Assembly (NCBI GenBank): GCA_947177615.1
Contig: CAMWUY010000003.1
Coordinates: 1-45,108, forward strand
DNA length: 45,108 nucleotides
Direction: 5' to 3'
From: an uncultured Porphyromonadaceae bacterium
GTDB lineage: Bacteria; Bacteroidota; Bacteroidia; Bacteroidales; Muribaculaceae
Each line of letters begins with the position of its first letter. Position 1 is the first letter of the stretch. The translations under genes and the position numbers were made by a program. Shown one piece after another: positions 1 to 9,347 of this stretch. The notes under the pieces were generated by a model. The model worked only from the letters and a program-made list of their open reading frames with translations. It was not told the DNA's origin and made no database searches.

Positions 1-145
1 TCCTTATTAGTTTATGGCGAGCAAATTTTATAAAAAGACAATAAGGGCCGATAATTACAATATATACAATGGTCAAAGTTGTATTGACAATAATATGGCT
101 TATCTTTTTACCTGCTATGACAAGTATATTCAATATCTTCCTCAT
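1..145 (-). CDS. SxtJ-like small membrane protein (partial, runs off the left edge)
   Basis: The reading frame starts at an ATG at 145-143 and stays open to the window edge, giving 48 residues that begin MRKILNILVIAGKKISHI. A hydrophobic stretch at about residues 20-38 (TLTIVYIVIIGPYCLFIKF) looks like one membrane span. A small protein of this look, a basic N-terminus followed by a 'ΦYΦΦΦGP' membrane segment, is the usual neighbour of DUF5989 and NodU-type carbamoyltransferases and is often annotated SxtJ-like (family knowledge). It begins 1 nt after the DUF5989 stop, so the two are probably translationally coupled. The role is unknown, and the C-terminus lies outside the window. Confidence 0.6.
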   Translation of the reverse strand, partial: MRKILNILVIAGKKISHIIVNTTLTIVYIVIIGPYCLFIKFARHKLIR

Positions 146-146
146 T

Positions 147-293
147 TTAAAATAGAGTATAAATAAACGGAGTTATCATACTATCTGCAAATATTACCAA
201 CAGACTCACGATTAACAGGATAAAAAGCAGGGGGACTAACCACCACTTTTTTGTTTCATTGATAAATGCGATTATTTCTTTAAGGAACTGCAT
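147..293 (-). CDS. DUF5989 family small membrane protein
   Basis: This 48-residue protein starts MQFLKEIIAFINETKKWW and ends FIYTLF. Those are the hallmarks I recognise for DUF5989: an amphipathic start, a KKWW pair, one membrane helix (residues 18-37) and a C-terminal PFIYTLF. The ATG at 293 overlaps the stop region of the upstream carbamoyltransferase gene (TAATATG), and the SxtJ-like gene follows directly. In many genomes this trio accompanies envelope or exopolysaccharide carbamoylation and O-acylation genes. Its biochemical function is unknown; an accessory membrane subunit of the modification machinery is a reasonable inference. Confidence 0.75.
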   Translation of the reverse strand: MQFLKEIIAFINETKKWWLVPLLFILLIVSLLVIFADSMITPFIYTLF

Positions 294-294
294 A

Positions 295-2004
295 TTATTT
301 TTTAACGATATAATTACCAATTATGAGATAGTCAAGTCCACTTTTTTTGAAAGTGGTTAGGGCATCCGTCGGAGAACAGACTATCGGTTCTCCCATAACA
401 TTAAAGCTGGTATTTAGAATAGCCGGACATCCAGTGCGCTTATGAAATTTTGACAAAAGATTGTGATAAAGTGGATTATCTGACTTTGTGACAGTCTGTA
501 TTCTCGCAGTAGCATCTACATGTGTAATCGCAGGCAATTCATCTGTTTTCACCGGGACAGTAAACATCATATAGGGAGACTCTACTGCTGTCTTAAATAG
601 AATATCTGCATATTCAGCCAAAACCGATGGAGCAAACGGTCTGAATGACTCTCTGAATTTGATTCGAGAATTAACTTCATCCTTAATACTCGCTTTTCGT
701 GCATCTGCAATAATACTACGATTGCCTAACGCCCGAGGCCCAACCTCCATTCTACCTTGAAACCATCCAATAATATGTCCTTCATCAATAAGTCGGGCAG
801 CTACTGAACATACTTCATCAAAATCATCTATTTTTTCATAATGGACCCCGGAGTTTTGTAAAGCAGCATTGATTTCAATATTTGAGTATTCAGGCCCAAG
901 ATATGGAGATAAGGAAAAATATCTTTTGCCGGTTGTCAACATTGAATAAACCATGGCGGCCCCAATTGAACAGCCGCAATCCCCGGGAGCAAATGGAATG
1001 TAAATATTTTTATAAAGACTATTATTAAGCAAGAATCCGTTAGCGGCACAATTAAGTGCGACGCCTCCTGTCAGACATAGATTTCCGTTCGAACTACTCT
1101 TATTTGATGAAGCAGCTAAACGATATAAAATATTCTCTGTCACAAACTGTATCGCTAATGCAAGGTTTTTATGTGATTGGGTAATCTCGCCTCCCATGAT
1201 TCTTGATTTGATACCAAATAACTTTTCCCATTTCCGGGTGTGTATCATCTTATCTGAATAATGGAATTTGAAATATTCGAGATTAAGATGTATACTTCCA
1301 TCATCCTTAATACCAACGATTCTGGAGGTAATCAATTCAATAAACTTAATGGTCTCTTCAGCATTCCGCTCACCGTATGGAGCTAAGCCCATAACTTTAT
1401 ATTCGTCAGAATTTACATTAAAACCAATAAACTGTGTGAATGATGAATATAGAAGCCCGACGGAATCAGGAAAACGTTCTTCGGAAACTACTTCAATATT
1501 ATTCTGATTAGCTCTGAATATTGAAGTTGTAGCCCATTCACCTACAGCATCAACAACGATAATATCTGCTGAATCAAATCCGGAAGTACAATAAGCGAAT
1601 GCCGCATGTGCCAGATGATGTTCCACAAATTTTATATTGCTAGGTGCATATCCAAATTCAGCTTTCAATACGTTGCGGATATTACGGCGCATATTGAGTT
1701 TATCTTTCAGCCATATAGGAATAGTTTTAGTAAACATCTTGTAACTCCTCGGGAATGTAGTGATGTACGAAACAAGCAGTCGTTCGAATTTAAGAAATGG
1801 TTTCTCAAAGAATACAACAGCATCAATTTCTGATAAATTCAAACATGCATTTTCAAGACAAAACCGACACGCGTTAATAGGGAACGAATTGTCATGCTTA
1901 ATCCGTGAGAATCTTTCCTCTTGAGCGGCAGCTACCACTGTGTCATCAACGATTAGGGCGGCCGAGGAATCGTGATAATATGCAGATACGCCAAGTATTT
2001 TCAT
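295..2004 (-). CDS. NodU/CmcH-family carbamoyltransferase
   Basis: The protein has 569 residues and is full length for the family. The N-terminus MKILGVSAYYHDSSAALI is the classic start of NodU/CmcH O-carbamoyltransferases. The Kae1-like half carries the metal-binding EHHLAHA motif (H129, H133). The C-terminal YrdC-like half has the MEVGPRALGNRSI motif near residue 418, followed by FRPFAPSVL. Such enzymes move a carbamoyl group from carbamoyl phosphate to a hydroxyl of a sugar or secondary metabolite (family knowledge). The gene starts 2 nt after the MBOAT gene and is followed by DUF5989, so it belongs to an O-acylation/carbamoylation set that probably decorates an envelope glycan. The acceptor cannot be deduced. 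Confidence 0.93.
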   Translation of the reverse strand: MKILGVSAYYHDSSAALIVDDTVVAAAQEERFSRIKHDNSFPINACRFCLENACLNLSEIDAVVFFEKPFLKFERLLVSYITTFPRSYKMFTKTIPIWLKDKLNMRRNIRNVLKAEFGYAPSNIKFVEHHLAHAAFAYCTSGFDSADIIVVDAVGEWATTSIFRANQNNIEVVSEERFPDSVGLLYSSFTQFIGFNVNSDEYKVMGLAPYGERNAEETIKFIELITSRIVGIKDDGSIHLNLEYFKFHYSDKMIHTRKWEKLFGIKSRIMGGEITQSHKNLALAIQFVTENILYRLAASSNKSSSNGNLCLTGGVALNCAANGFLLNNSLYKNIYIPFAPGDCGCSIGAAMVYSMLTTGKRYFSLSPYLGPEYSNIEINAALQNSGVHYEKIDDFDEVCSVAARLIDEGHIIGWFQGRMEVGPRALGNRSIIADARKASIKDEVNSRIKFRESFRPFAPSVLAEYADILFKTAVESPYMMFTVPVKTDELPAITHVDATARIQTVTKSDNPLYHNLLSKFHKRTGCPAILNTSFNVMGEPIVCSPTDALTTFKKSGLDYLIIGNYIVKK

Positions 2005-2006
2005 GA

Positions 2007-3275
2007 TTAAAACCTGAAATAGAAGAAGTTAAAGGAAATATGGCAGTTGAGTAGCAAGAGAGAGACTAACATCAGTGATAGAACGGAAACTTCAGTTATA
2101 ATGGAACTCATGTTTGATTGTTGACCGTTTAAAATCATAATAGCCTTCTTAGATGTTAAAAGAAACAGGCCAATCAAACATATACCAAATTGATATAGAA
2201 TTTGAGTAGCTAATGGTTCGTAGATGAACAATGAACGAATCTGTGGTACAATATCTTTGATTGAATCAATCAGGAATAGCTGCCATAGTAAGGCTACAAG
2301 TGTAATGATGACTATGCGGTAGACGACCACTCCAAAGCAATTGAATCTTTCAGGTTTTATAATCTTTCTTTCTACACATAGTAATACTCCGTGACATAAT
2401 CCCCATAAGATAAATGGGAGTGTTGAACCATGCCACAAACCGCTCAATAGAAATACAAGCATAACAATAGCAATCCATTTGAAGGTACTATTCCTATTAC
2501 CACCCAACGGTATATAGATATAGTCCCGAAGCCACGTTCCGAGTGTTATGTTCCATCTATGCCAAAACTCTTGCAATGTACGAGATTCATAAGGCCTTTT
2601 GAAACTTATGGATAGAGTATATCCGAAAAGTTTACCGACACCAATAGCCATGAGGGTATAACTCCAGAAATCGAAAAAAAATCCGAAAGCAAATATAAAG
2701 ACATTAGCCAACTGGTTGATGCCGAATGCCGACATCTCTGTTTTGCCGAACATATCTCCCATAACGAATTTTATGAAGGCTGCGAAGATGAGGTATTTAA
2801 GCCCCGTATAAAATTCCATCCCATTAAACCTTGTCGGCGTATCTATCATAAAGCGCGAAGCGCGCTCAATAGGTCCTGCAAATATTTTCGGAAAAAATAA
2901 AAGATAACTCAATACCTCAAAGCTTGTATATTTCTGAGTATAATGATATTGGTCAATCAATAAACTTAGTGCCGTGAAAGATAGGACGGAAAAGCCTAAC
3001 GGTAATCCCCATCCTATAATTCGCTCACGTAGAAGCAGAAATGAGGATACTATACAAAATATCGGAAGTATCAAATATACCTTCTTTTTTTGCTTAGAAA
3101 GAAGCTTGCAAAACGCAAGGCTAAACAAAGCAATGATTCCGATTATAATTATACTCCATTCAGCTACCTGCCAATATACATAGAGACTCAGCACTATCAG
3201 AATAACACACTGATAGCGAATCCCAAAAGTATAATATGCAGTAAGCGCAATAAGGAATATCAATACTGTAATCAT
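2007..3275 (-). CDS. MBOAT family O-acyltransferase (AlgI-like)
   Basis: A polytopic membrane protein of 422 residues. MBOAT signatures are the FPKIFAGPIERASRF block (residues 128-142), the FWHRWNITLGTWLRDYIYIP block (238-257, H239), and the putative catalytic histidine in SGLWHG (H282). AlgI/DltB/PatA-type proteins pass acyl groups across the membrane to extracytoplasmic glycans together with an SGNH partner (family knowledge). Here the SGNH protein is encoded immediately upstream and overlaps by 4 nt (ATGA), so an acyltransferase pair is likely. The usual family length is 450-500 residues, so this is slightly compact but complete. Confidence 0.93.
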   Translation of the reverse strand: MITVLIFLIALTAYYTFGIRYQCVILIVLSLYVYWQVAEWSIIIIGIIALFSLAFCKLLSKQKKKVYLILPIFCIVSSFLLLRERIIGWGLPLGFSVLSFTALSLLIDQYHYTQKYTSFEVLSYLLFFPKIFAGPIERASRFMIDTPTRFNGMEFYTGLKYLIFAAFIKFVMGDMFGKTEMSAFGINQLANVFIFAFGFFFDFWSYTLMAIGVGKLFGYTLSISFKRPYESRTLQEFWHRWNITLGTWLRDYIYIPLGGNRNSTFKWIAIVMLVFLLSGLWHGSTLPFILWGLCHGVLLCVERKIIKPERFNCFGVVVYRIVIITLVALLWQLFLIDSIKDIVPQIRSLFIYEPLATQILYQFGICLIGLFLLTSKKAIMILNGQQSNMSSIITEVSVLSLMLVSLLLLNCHISFNFFYFRF

Positions 3276-5236
3276 TTCAATCGAAGATAGTATATTCCGT
3301 TGTTAATTCCGAACTCACCGGCGAACCATATTTCATTATCATTGTAAAATACAGGGTCCCATTCATTGCCTATCGTTTTAGTAATCTGACAAACCTTGTT
3401 TGATGCCATGTCAAATAAAAATAGATCCCAGTTTCCATCCTTATTCCCAGCAAATACTATCTTCTCTCCATTCGGAGAGATGGCAATATCCCAGATATTA
3501 TAGCATGTTTTCAAAACTTGTTTATCTTCGTTTGAGGCAATGTCAAATTTTCTAATACCAAACAAACCGTCTGATTCCATTCTAATATAGTATATTAGAG
3601 AATCATCAGGAGCAAAAATTGGCCGCCAACATTCTGCTTTTTTGTCCCCTATTGAAAGAATCTCTTTCTTGGCACTTATATCGTAAATGCTTATTACAGG
3701 GTTCTCATTATCTTTCCACTTAGGATAAACAATGAATCGTGAGTCGTTGCTGAACGCTGGTATGGCTGCTCTATACCCAACCGTATTGATCCTAAAATCG
3801 GTTCCAGTGTCTCGGTTATACAATATGACATCTGTTTCACCTCTATCTTGATCTCCCTGTGTAAATGCAAGCCAAGTCCCATTTCGCGATATTATCGGAT
3901 GGATAAGTTCTTTGGGACTCGACCAAATAATATCTTCCCGAGAATGAATAAGATTTGATGCTTCAATAAGATAGGTTTCAGCCTCCTGAGATTGGAATAA
4001 CACGGACATACCGTCATAAAAGAAAGTCGGGTATCTTTCATTCTTATTGCCCTGACTGAATACATTATATTTTGATTTTTCCTTGACAAAAGCTGATTTC
4101 AACTCAGATGCAATAAGCCTATGACCATCAGAATTAAGATGTTCATCCCTCTGGAAGAATGGAAACTTTTCACTGCCTCTGAAACTATCGTACAAATCAA
4201 TGAGCCCAATTCTTAAGTGGGTACAAATTTCTCTTGTCAGCTTATTTGTCGCTGTCATATCCAACTCGTTCTTATTGATGTCAAACCGCTTGCACACATC
4301 ATTAAGCAACTCTTCTGAGACCTGTTCCTTGGATGGAATAAGCATAACCACTAATTCCGCACCTATATTATCAGCTTCTATCTTAAACTTTGATAATACT
4401 TCACCGAAAGCTGCTATATCGGCTTCTTTTTCCGTGGATGACTCTTTATAGAAAATATTATATTTTGTGTTTTCTTCTTTATTATCAAAAAACGGTTCCG
4501 TCCATCTTCCAAGAGAAAGCGCAGGTTTTTCTATCAGATTATACTGAATGTATCGGAATAATTCTGAATGCTCCATCAGATATTCACTCAATCCGGCCTC
4601 GTGTTCCCTAATATTATAGAAATCGTTGAAAGCACAAATTTGCAGGATTATTCGTTTGGGATGTAAATTGACTCCATCATTTTGCAGATAGTTTAGACTC
4701 TCATAAAGTCCCGCACCACTCATACCGGCATTTACAATAACCTTATCAGGGAAATCACGATACAATAATGATGAAAACATTTCATCGTAGTTGACTTGGG
4801 CACCCTGCGTAAAGGAATCTCCCAAGAACAACCAATCACACTGCGTTATCGAATCATTTGGATTAGACAATAAATCAATCCGGTATCCCTGGCAATTCGT
4901 TAGATAATGACTGTTAAATTCCTCATCATCAAATCTTTTATTCAGATGCGGCTTATTAAAATAGTATTTTCCTCTAACCTCATAGATGTTAGGAACGCCT
5001 TTATCTGCATATAAACTCCTGAAAATCAGCTCTGCATTAAGAAAAATCCCAATGATAGCAAAAATATTGAAAAGCCAAACAACCCAGCGTAGATTCTTTA
5101 TCTTGCAAACATAATATCCGCCCAGTACTACTACAAGAGGAATCAGCAATGATATCCAGTAACTCTTGAATATAAGCAATATAACTACCGGATTAAAGAA
5201 TATGAATGTGAAAAGAATTGGTTTTAGCCACTTCAT
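3272..5236 (-). CDS. Membrane SGNH hydrolase/acyltransferase fused to a TolB/WD40-like beta-propeller
   Basis: The protein has 654 residues. Two or three membrane segments occupy about residues 5-72. An SGNH domain follows, with the block I serine in FLGDSFTQG (S141) and the Asp-His pair in RDEHLNSDGH (D364, H366), resembling AlgJ/AlgX-type partners of MBOAT proteins. From about residue 395 to the end are five or six PD40/TolB-like blades (for example FSNDSRFIVYPKW, FAPDDSLIYYIRM, ISPNGEKIVFAGNKDGNWDL). I infer that the propeller binds glycan or a partner protein outside the membrane. The gene starts 3 nt after the upstream membrane-protein gene, so it appears to be part of the long operon. 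The fusion to a propeller is unusual compared with AlgJ. Confidence 0.85.
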   Translation of the reverse strand: MKWLKPILFTFIFFNPVVILLIFKSYWISLLIPLVVVLGGYYVCKIKNLRWVVWLFNIFAIIGIFLNAELIFRSLYADKGVPNIYEVRGKYYFNKPHLNKRFDDEEFNSHYLTNCQGYRIDLLSNPNDSITQCDWLFLGDSFTQGAQVNYDEMFSSLLYRDFPDKVIVNAGMSGAGLYESLNYLQNDGVNLHPKRIILQICAFNDFYNIREHEAGLSEYLMEHSELFRYIQYNLIEKPALSLGRWTEPFFDNKEENTKYNIFYKESSTEKEADIAAFGEVLSKFKIEADNIGAELVVMLIPSKEQVSEELLNDVCKRFDINKNELDMTATNKLTREICTHLRIGLIDLYDSFRGSEKFPFFQRDEHLNSDGHRLIASELKSAFVKEKSKYNVFSQGNKNERYPTFFYDGMSVLFQSQEAETYLIEASNLIHSREDIIWSSPKELIHPIISRNGTWLAFTQGDQDRGETDVILYNRDTGTDFRINTVGYRAAIPAFSNDSRFIVYPKWKDNENPVISIYDISAKKEILSIGDKKAECWRPIFAPDDSLIYYIRMESDGLFGIRKFDIASNEDKQVLKTCYNIWDIAISPNGEKIVFAGNKDGNWDLFLFDMASNKVCQITKTIGNEWDPVFYNDNEIWFAGEFGINNGIYYLRLK

Positions 5237-5239
5237 ATG

Positions 5240-7048
5240 CTATATTTCATTGATTGCATTTTTATGATTATGCAGTCGACGAAGACTGTCAGCTAATTGT
5301 GTCGCTTTCATAATTGAATCCTTTTGGAATTGCAGATATTTTAGTCGTCGTTCTTCCTCTTCCTTTTCCAGCTTTTTCTTGGTGGCTACATCATTAGCTA
5401 ACGTGAAAAATGATGATGGCAGGTAGGTTATATATTCCGTCGTGAGTCTGACAATTCCATTCTTGAAAGTCCATTCATATATGGTATTATCAGGATAAGA
5501 GTTATCGTCATAATATGCTCTATCACGTATGATCTCCGGTTCTCCATATTTCCTTTTATATAACTTCACAAAATCATCGTAATCTTCAAAAGACCAATAC
5601 GGAGAAACATCTGATGGAGTAATAACAATTGCATAGACCTTGTCCTTTACACCAAATATTCTAACACTTACCTCGTTATTATCAATTGTTGTGTTAAATT
5701 TAAGCAGTTTGCCTGTTAGATAATGATATTCCGTAGAATCTTCGGGGGCATAGCTCTCATCGGCCTTGGTTAAGGTTTCTATTACTTCATTATTTTCTCG
5801 GAAACGCGTATAAAAATATTTTTCTATAAAATCATTTGCATATCGATTGGATGATGAATCCGACTCAACGATAGTTTTAGCGTAGCCGATCGCGGTATCC
5901 CAAGAAATACCTAATTTTATATCCTTAAATGATAAATCTTTTACTATAGTTGCTCGAGATGAAATAAGAGCATCATTACGTTCCTTCAGTGATACCATTT
6001 GTGCCCTTATATTCGCTTCTCTTTGTAAGAAATTTTCTTCTTGAGTCTTATGCTTTATGGTAGGATAAATGAATATGCACGCCTCCGGTATCATCATTAA
6101 GAATAGTGATAAGAGACAATACTTTATCTTCAATTTTAATCCGGAATGATTTTTGCAAAATTCAATTGCGCAACCTATGGGGCATGCAAAAAAGATAATT
6201 CCGGCTAAAATACTGAAGAAACTTGGGCTTTCTAATGTGTTATGAGTGAATTGATACATTTCAGCTGCTCCAACATGAGACAGTCCTTCTGCATATTTAG
6301 GTTGCCAATCTCCAAAATAGTTAAAAGCAACCCATCTGAATCCGGACCCTTGGAAAAAGAATGACAATAGTACATTTACACAATAAGCAACTATAAATGG
6401 GAATCCGACTGATGCAATGTCACTTTTCCTCTTTTGATTATTTGCATTATTAATCATTCTGAACCAATAGCCACAATACCACATTTGCATAATGCCCATT
6501 ATAACCAGAATAAAGAACATCCACCATCCATAAAAGAGGTAAAGCCCGTATAATAGTGTACTTATACTTACAGTGAGTATGCCTGCAATTAGTATTCGGG
6601 TGTAATTCTTTATAATACTTCCAAATGTTGCGATTACATTTCTGTAAAAGGACCGATTATGAGATGACGAGGTATTAGGATTTTTGCATGGATGTGGATT
6701 ATTAGGATTAATGAAATCATAATAATCTTTCTTGTTGCAAGATCCGATAGCGATAGCTACACTATAAAGAACCGCAGAGTATTCTTTTCCCTTACCCGGA
6801 TTTAACTTGTTTTCCTTATTAACTAAATGATTGATTTCAGTTTTAGTTTTCTTTGAATTTCCTTTAATGGCAACGAGTTTGGAAATATATCCGGTATTAA
6901 GACAACGTTTGAATATGTCTTTAAGGACGTATTCATTACCAAACGAGTAGCTATCAGACAGAATATACCAAAACTTAGGATCAGAAAGTATATTAATCCC
7001 ATAAGCTTTTACTATCTTTGAAACTGTATCAATCAGACTCAAATACAT
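5240..7048 (-). CDS. Polytopic membrane protein with N-terminal shared helical domain and C-terminal FxGI-type domain
   Basis: I chose the ATG at 7048 (602 aa); a GTG at 7060 would add 4 residues. Relative to the GTG start, residues 7-107 carry the helical domain shared by seven proteins of this operon (SKIVKAYGINILSD, then WYILSDSYSF, then LNTGYIS). A linker leads to about five membrane helices (roughly 153-174, 175-197, 216-236, 281-300, 313-333). After a coiled coil (340-375) a C-terminal domain starts with IKLGISWDTA and runs to about 545. It matches the tails of the genes at 9348 and 13624 (LGI..., KYGEP..., E-rich RR tail ending NEI). The family is not recognised. It probably links the cytosolic adaptor network to the membrane. 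Confidence 0.8.
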   Translation of the reverse strand: MYLSLIDTVSKIVKAYGINILSDPKFWYILSDSYSFGNEYVLKDIFKRCLNTGYISKLVAIKGNSKKTKTEINHLVNKENKLNPGKGKEYSAVLYSVAIAIGSCNKKDYYDFINPNNPHPCKNPNTSSSHNRSFYRNVIATFGSIIKNYTRILIAGILTVSISTLLYGLYLFYGWWMFFILVIMGIMQMWYCGYWFRMINNANNQKRKSDIASVGFPFIVAYCVNVLLSFFFQGSGFRWVAFNYFGDWQPKYAEGLSHVGAAEMYQFTHNTLESPSFFSILAGIIFFACPIGCAIEFCKNHSGLKLKIKYCLLSLFLMMIPEACIFIYPTIKHKTQEENFLQREANIRAQMVSLKERNDALISSRATIVKDLSFKDIKLGISWDTAIGYAKTIVESDSSSNRYANDFIEKYFYTRFRENNEVIETLTKADESYAPEDSTEYHYLTGKLLKFNTTIDNNEVSVRIFGVKDKVYAIVITPSDVSPYWSFEDYDDFVKLYKRKYGEPEIIRDRAYYDDNSYPDNTIYEWTFKNGIVRLTTEYITYLPSSFFTLANDVATKKKLEKEEEERRLKYLQFQKDSIMKATQLADSLRRLHNHKNAINEI

Positions 7049-7063
7049 AGCTAACCTCACAAA

Positions 7064-8239
7064 TTATTTGAAATAGACCTCTGAACTCATGTCCTCAATC
7101 CCGGTCTCTGCTTTAGCCAGTGCGATTGCATTTATGAAACTGTTGGCATCCATTGTGTCAAATTGAGATGCACCTCTGACCATTCTTAGTGCATCGACAC
7201 GCGGCCAATCATAATAGTTTAGCATGGGATTGACTGTTCTCATACTGAGTTTTGAGAACTTGTCACGTTCAAATTGAATCCAGATTAGGCCATCTCTTTT
7301 CCCTTCAAACCAGACAGTTACTCGTTGAGTACGGATATTGATAGCTGCGTTGAACAGCGAGGCAGCGACATAATAAATCATACTTACGATGGTCTCGGTC
7401 TTGAACTGTGTCATTTCTTTAACGAGCTTGTCTTTGACCGAAATCTTACCCGTTGAAAGAATATTAGTCTTATTAGCAGGAAGATTCATGTCTCCATGAA
7501 ATTCAATATCAGTGTTGAGTAATCCGGATTTTTCATCATAATCACAGGAGATTTCAACTCGATATGGAAGAGAAAGCTCACCGAGAATCATTCTTATATT
7601 CCTTTCGGTCACATTCGTCTCACCATTGATATAGTCCTCAATTTCCTTCTTCTGTAGTTCGTATTCTTTCTGAAACGTAGCGTTCGCACGAGCCTCTTTT
7701 TCATCTTGCAGCTCACTGAAAAATGATTGAATTTCCTCGTAGGCGCGGAGTCTGGCCGTCATTGCATCTTTCTCATGTTCATTGACGAATGTTATCCGCT
7801 CTTTTCGCTTATCATCGTATAGGTCAGCGAAGCGAATTTCAGCCTCCGCTTCAAGTTCACGACGTACATCCTCCCTCATCGGACGAGATAGAGGGAAGTC
7901 CTCCCTTTCGTACTGCTTGGGAGATAGAGCATCAATCTTCTTCTGATGTTCTGAAAGCTTTTGCATTCTCGCAGCCTTTTTATGCATTGCTGTGAACGCG
8001 GCATCTCTCTTTTCAAAAGCAGCCACCATTTTTAATGAAATATCGCTTACCGTCGGCTTATAGTTAGTATCGCGTTTGGCACTGTTTTCTTGGCTTGAAA
8101 AACGAGAACCATTGACCATCACCTCATAGTTGCCAAGACTATCAACCTGCACAGTGGCAGTTCCACCGTTAAAACGGTAGCTCTTGCTTATTGCCGCTAT
8201 ATGGGAATTAACCCTAGGAAATATAGTTTGTTGTATCAT
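7064..8239 (-). CDS. Uncharacterised coiled-coil protein
   Basis: The protein has 391 residues. No family is recognised. Residues 1-60 look like a small beta-rich segment (RFNGGTATVQVDSLGNYEVMVNG). Residues 70-205 are strongly charged and helical, a likely coiled coil rich in E, K and R. The C-terminal 180 residues look like a mixed alpha/beta domain with hydrophobic strands (VTVWFEGKRDGLIWIQFERD). There is no signal peptide or membrane span. The start overlaps the stop of the upstream gene at 8236 as ATGA, so the two products are probably made together, and the next gene follows after about 15 nt. A structural or adaptor role is only an inference. Confidence 0.75.
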   Translation of the reverse strand: MIQQTIFPRVNSHIAAISKSYRFNGGTATVQVDSLGNYEVMVNGSRFSSQENSAKRDTNYKPTVSDISLKMVAAFEKRDAAFTAMHKKAARMQKLSEHQKKIDALSPKQYEREDFPLSRPMREDVRRELEAEAEIRFADLYDDKRKERITFVNEHEKDAMTARLRAYEEIQSFFSELQDEKEARANATFQKEYELQKKEIEDYINGETNVTERNIRMILGELSLPYRVEISCDYDEKSGLLNTDIEFHGDMNLPANKTNILSTGKISVKDKLVKEMTQFKTETIVSMIYYVAASLFNAAINIRTQRVTVWFEGKRDGLIWIQFERDKFSKLSMRTVNPMLNYYDWPRVDALRMVRGASQFDTMDANSFINAIALAKAETGIEDMSSEVYFK

Positions 8240-9345
8240 ATCATCCGGTTGCTGTTAACTTGATTGAGAACGTTCATGACGAACCATGCGTCAAAACCTT
8301 GGAAGACCGTACGCCTTGGCTTTGCTTCTTCTTTGTGAACTTCAAGACCATCCGAATAGGGGGTGACACCAACAAGTCTTGAATACGGAATTTTCACACT
8401 CGCCGTAGGGCAATGAAAGAAGAGGTGCTTATTGGTCACGACGAGAGAACCGACACCAACTTTGTCCATATGGCTTCTTTCAACAGGATGACCTTTGAAC
8501 GAACCGGTACGGTAGGTGACGCCTTTACATATTCGATAACTCATACCGCGGCTACCCCCAACATATTCGCGTGTAATTTTCTCTTGAAACAATGTCACAT
8601 TGTCATAGACCCAAAGCGCACATTCTCCTCGACCTAACATTACCGGTACTGTAAGTGGCTTTTGTGGGAGGACACCACTCTGCAAATCTTTCAGTACGAT
8701 AGCCTGACCAATACGTGCCAGACTCTCACTTTGATATTGCATAGGGAGGCAGTTAAGAGCAATCCCAAGGGATGATGTGTATGATTCTATCAGCTGCTGT
8801 TCATTATCGGCCAACCATCCATCTGCCATAAACTTATCAGCCGCCTTATTCAAGACATTGTAATAGGCTTCATCTTTCTTTTGTTGGCTTAATGGAAGTA
8901 CAGATGTCACGGAGTCAGTACTGATTTTAATTTGACTCAATGATACTCCTTTAGCAAAGAAGTCCACTACATATCCCTGAAACATCTTCATTGCTAAAGC
9001 ATCCATATCGTCTTTTTCATTTAATTTCGCGTATGGAATTACAATCGCATTTAGAAATGCTTTAATTCTGGGTAATGTGTCAGTTGGGTAAGGACGTTTT
9101 AGAGAGTCTCCAAAAGCCTTAATTGCAGTAATCGCCACAGTTGCAATATCCTCATCAGATAAGAAATATGGCAGTCTGTTCTTTGTCAGTTTTGCTCTCA
9201 AATCGTCAGCTGATACGCTTCCACTGAAGTATCTACGCATAAGGTCACCCATTCCCTTAAGTCCACGCTCATGCTTTTCCTCACATTCTTTATGAACACG
9301 AGAAAATAATCCGGCCGATTGTCCACAATACCTACACGTTCCCAT
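8236..9345 (-). CDS. Zinc-ribbon protein with C-terminal PH-like domain
   Basis: The protein has 369 residues. The N-terminus MGTCRYCGQSAGLFSRVHKE holds a CxxC pair (C4, C7) with H18 and C21 completing a likely small zinc finger. The middle (about 30-230) is helical. From about residue 245 there is a beta-rich module ending in a helix (GSLVVTNKHLFFHC, then KIPYSRLVGVTPYSDGLEVH, then FVMNVLNQV) that looks like a bacterial PH domain. The gene starts 2 nt after the previous stop and overlaps the next gene by 4 nt. A decayed copy of its first 50 codons lies at 12637-12807. The exact function is unknown; binding to membrane or partner proteins is plausible. Confidence 0.8.
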   Translation of the reverse strand: MGTCRYCGQSAGLFSRVHKECEEKHERGLKGMGDLMRRYFSGSVSADDLRAKLTKNRLPYFLSDEDIATVAITAIKAFGDSLKRPYPTDTLPRIKAFLNAIVIPYAKLNEKDDMDALAMKMFQGYVVDFFAKGVSLSQIKISTDSVTSVLPLSQQKKDEAYYNVLNKAADKFMADGWLADNEQQLIESYTSSLGIALNCLPMQYQSESLARIGQAIVLKDLQSGVLPQKPLTVPVMLGRGECALWVYDNVTLFQEKITREYVGGSRGMSYRICKGVTYRTGSFKGHPVERSHMDKVGVGSLVVTNKHLFFHCPTASVKIPYSRLVGVTPYSDGLEVHKEEAKPRRTVFQGFDAWFVMNVLNQVNSNRMI

Positions 9346-9347
9346 AA

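Noticed and set aside
7064-8239. Assignment of the 391-residue protein to a known structural or nuclease family
   Set aside because: Only a coiled coil is evident; no motif supports a specific name.
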